DNA from: an uncultured Clostridia bacterium
Lineage (GTDB): Bacteria; Bacillota; Clostridia; Oscillospirales; Ruminococcaceae
Length of the DNA: 6,668 nt
Assembly (NCBI GenBank): GCA_946535685.1
Contig: CAMNDR010000052.1
Span: forward strand, 1-6,668
Reading direction: 5' to 3'
Of this stretch, positions 5,777-6,668 are shown piece by piece. The notes beneath the pieces are model-generated. The model saw only the letters and a program-made list of their open reading frames with translations, ran no database searches and was not told the origin of the DNA. Position 1 is the stretch's first letter. The number at the start of each line of letters is the position of its first letter. Position numbers and translations under genes: made by a program.

Positions 5777-5804
5777 TCCCCGCAGCACACCCATGCTGCG
5801 GGGA
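5777..5804 (-). terminator. Terminator of the small-protein/deacylase operon
   Basis: An 11-bp perfect stem (TCCCCGCAGCA against TGCTGCGGGGA) with a six-base loop starts five bases after the ybaK stop codon. On the minus strand it is followed by TTTGTCATTATAT, a broken T tract. Its position directly after the gene makes termination likely. Confidence 0.72.
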
Positions 5805-5809
5805 ACACG

Positions 5810-6289
5810 TCAGACGGTAATATCTGCAAAAGAGAAGCGGATGACCTTTGCCAGATCCTCCGGCCGGACTTCGACCTGATAGCCGATCTTGCCGGCACTG
5901 AAAATGATCGTTTCCTGCAGCGCAGCGCTTTCGTCGATCACCGTGACAAACTGCTTCTTCATCCCGATCGGGGAACAGCCGCCGTGGATATAGCCTGTCA
6001 GTGGCAGAAGCTCTTTGGATCTGAGCATGGCGATGCTCTTTTCCCCCACGGCTTTCGCAGCCTTCTTGAGATCCAGCTCCTCTGCCACGGGGATGACGAA
6101 CACGTAATGCCCGCCCTTTCCTGCCTCTGTCACGAGTGTCTTGAATACCTGCGCCGGATCCTGACCGAGCACTGCAGCGACCTCCACGCCGCTGACAGCA
6201 GCGGTATCCGCATAGCAATAGTGCTTGTACGGGACTTTCTTCTGGTCAAGGATGCGCATCACATTGGTCTTTTCCTTTGCTTTCTCCAT
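5810..6289 (-). CDS. ybaK: YbaK/EbsC-type aminoacyl-tRNA deacylase (Cys-tRNA(Pro) editing)
   Basis: A free-standing editing enzyme of 159 residues, the usual length for this family. Relatives hydrolyse tRNA-Pro wrongly charged with cysteine and so protect proline codons from mistranslation in the cytoplasm. Key signs are TNVMRILDQKKVPYK at 8-22, QVFKTLV at 47-53 with Lys50 as the conserved active-site lysine, GYIHGGCSPIGMKK at 99-112 with the GGCSPIG motif, and the closing SAGKIGYQVEVRPEDL at 131-146. It is the second gene of a pair: its ATG lies ten bases after the stop of the 74-residue gene. The nearest Shine-Dalgarno-like bases (AAGGA) are too far for good use, so translational coupling is likely. 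A later ATG at residue 11 would cut into the conserved first helix and is rejected. Substrate preference (Cys-tRNA(Pro) or other) is inferred from the family. Confidence 0.93.
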   Translation of the reverse strand: MEKAKEKTNVMRILDQKKVPYKHYCYADTAAVSGVEVAAVLGQDPAQVFKTLVTEAGKGGHYVFVIPVAEELDLKKAAKAVGEKSIAMLRSKELLPLTGYIHGGCSPIGMKKQFVTVIDESAALQETIIFSAGKIGYQVEVRPEDLAKVIRFSFADITV

Positions 6290-6299
6290 GGCGGGCAGC

Positions 6300-6524
6300 T
6301 CAGTCCTTCTTGCCGCCGAACAGACCGCCGATCTTCTCCATCAGATCGCCGCCGGCAACCTGAGCCTTGACCGCATCAATGACGCCGTTGATCTGGTCGT
6401 CCGGCAGATCCATGCCGAGCACACCCTCAACAGCCTTGACCGGATCGGCGCTGAACTTTGCAGCAAAGTCCTTGTCGTTCTTCACCTTGTTGACGATCTC
6501 TTCGATTTTAGCCTTGATATCCAT
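6300..6524 (-). CDS. Small helical protein with a VAGG motif, first gene of the operon
   Basis: A 74-residue protein, mostly charged helices. An amphipathic start (MDIKAKIEEIVNKVKNDKDF) is followed by DPVKAVEGVLGMDLPDDQ at 27-44, a helix, VAGG at 56-59 and a short Gly-rich tail LFGGKKD. It resembles a family of small clostridial hypothetical proteins with a D-P-V-K-x-V-E/x-LPDDQ core. It also loosely resembles Nif11-like leader peptides, which end in a Gly-Gly cleavage motif. No modifying enzyme, protease or transporter is present nearby, so a peptide natural-product role is unsupported. There is no signal peptide. AGGAGGT at 6531-6537, six bases before the ATG, and a clear promoter fix the start, although the frame stays open upstream to the window edge. 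Function unknown. Confidence 0.8.
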   Translation of the reverse strand: MDIKAKIEEIVNKVKNDKDFAAKFSADPVKAVEGVLGMDLPDDQINGVIDAVKAQVAGGDLMEKIGGLFGGKKD

Positions 6525-6530
6525 GGGAAT

Positions 6531-6537
6531 ACCTCCT
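6531..6537 (-). promoter_or_regulatory. Consensus ribosome binding site of the small VAGG protein
   Basis: AGGAGGT on the minus strand with a six-base spacer to the ATG. It decides the start, because the same frame has no stop codon up to the window edge. It predicts strong translation of the small protein, far stronger than that of ybaK. Confidence 0.85.
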
Positions 6538-6555
6538 ATATAATTTGATACTTTT

Positions 6556-6584
6556 ATTATAACGCATTTTCTGGAAAAAGTAAA
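6556..6584 (-). promoter_or_regulatory. Promoter of the small-protein/ybaK operon
   Basis: On the minus strand TTTACT (6579-6584, four of six consensus bases) and an exact TATAAT (6556-6561) are 17 bases apart. Transcription would start near 6549, giving a leader of about 25 bases with the AGGAGGT site in it. Confidence 0.78.
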
Positions 6585-6591
6585 GAGATTT

Positions 6592-6668
6592 TTTAGGGCA
6601 ACACCGCACAGAACTGGTGGTGCAGATGCGCAGCCAGATTTTTCGTCAGATTGTATAGAAATGACGCC
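6592..6668. repeat. Window-edge sequence without a gene, possible dispersed repeat
   Basis: No gene start or convincing coding signal is visible. GCAACACC (6598-6605) pairs with GGTGGTGC (6616-6623) with one mismatch, making a hairpin. The overall look, a short hairpin followed by an AT-rich tail, reminds me of intergenic repeats scattered through Ruminococcus genomes. That is a memory-based impression and cannot be confirmed from one copy. Confidence 0.25.

Noticed and set aside
5239..6370. Overlapping + strand frames of 176 and 244 codons opposite the scaffoldin and ybaK genes
   Set aside because: They are shadows of two genes with firm family motifs and their own promoter and terminator signals.

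Overview
The window looks like a fibrolytic, cellulosome-forming Ruminococcus or a close relative (Oscillospiraceae, Bacillota). The reasons are a secreted dockerin-linker-cohesin protein, strong AGGAGG-type ribosome binding sites, sigmaA-type promoters, and a G+C-rich coding background interrupted by one AT-rich island. The genus is inferred, because the window has no rRNA or other marker gene.

The left half is on the + strand. It opens with the 3' part of leuA (2-isopropylmalate synthase, leucine biosynthesis), followed by a palindrome and a G+C-rich hairpin with a T run. Next is a 933-residue glycoside hydrolase family 2 enzyme with no signal peptide. Its stop codon overlaps the start of a 99-residue DUF5713-like protein, and a strong hairpin follows. 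These two genes look like one translationally coupled unit acting in the cytoplasm, where the hydrolase would process imported oligosaccharides.

The middle (about 3990-4700) is a different kind of DNA. A small element with two 15-bp direct repeats and two perfect hairpins abuts an AT-rich minus-strand gene for an unrecognised 140-residue acidic protein. That gene has a promoter that matches consensus exactly, with a long imperfect palindrome just upstream. This looks like an acquired accessory island. Two more perfect hairpins follow, and the second is a good minus-strand terminator for the scaffoldin gene.

The right half is on the minus strand. The 271-residue secreted protein carries, in order, a signal peptide, a type I dockerin, a Pro/Thr/Glu linker and one C-terminal cohesin. 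That is the plan of an adaptor scaffoldin, and it is the most notable gene here. Upstream of it is a probable two-gene operon: a 74-residue helical protein with a VAGG motif, then a YbaK/EbsC-type Cys-tRNA deacylase, with a promoter at one end and a terminator at the other. The last 75 bases have no gene of their own and may be part of a dispersed repeat.

I found no CRISPR array, tRNA, rRNA or recognisable transposase. The novelty candidates are the dockerin-first adaptor scaffoldin, the AT-rich island with its repeat elements, and the small VAGG protein.
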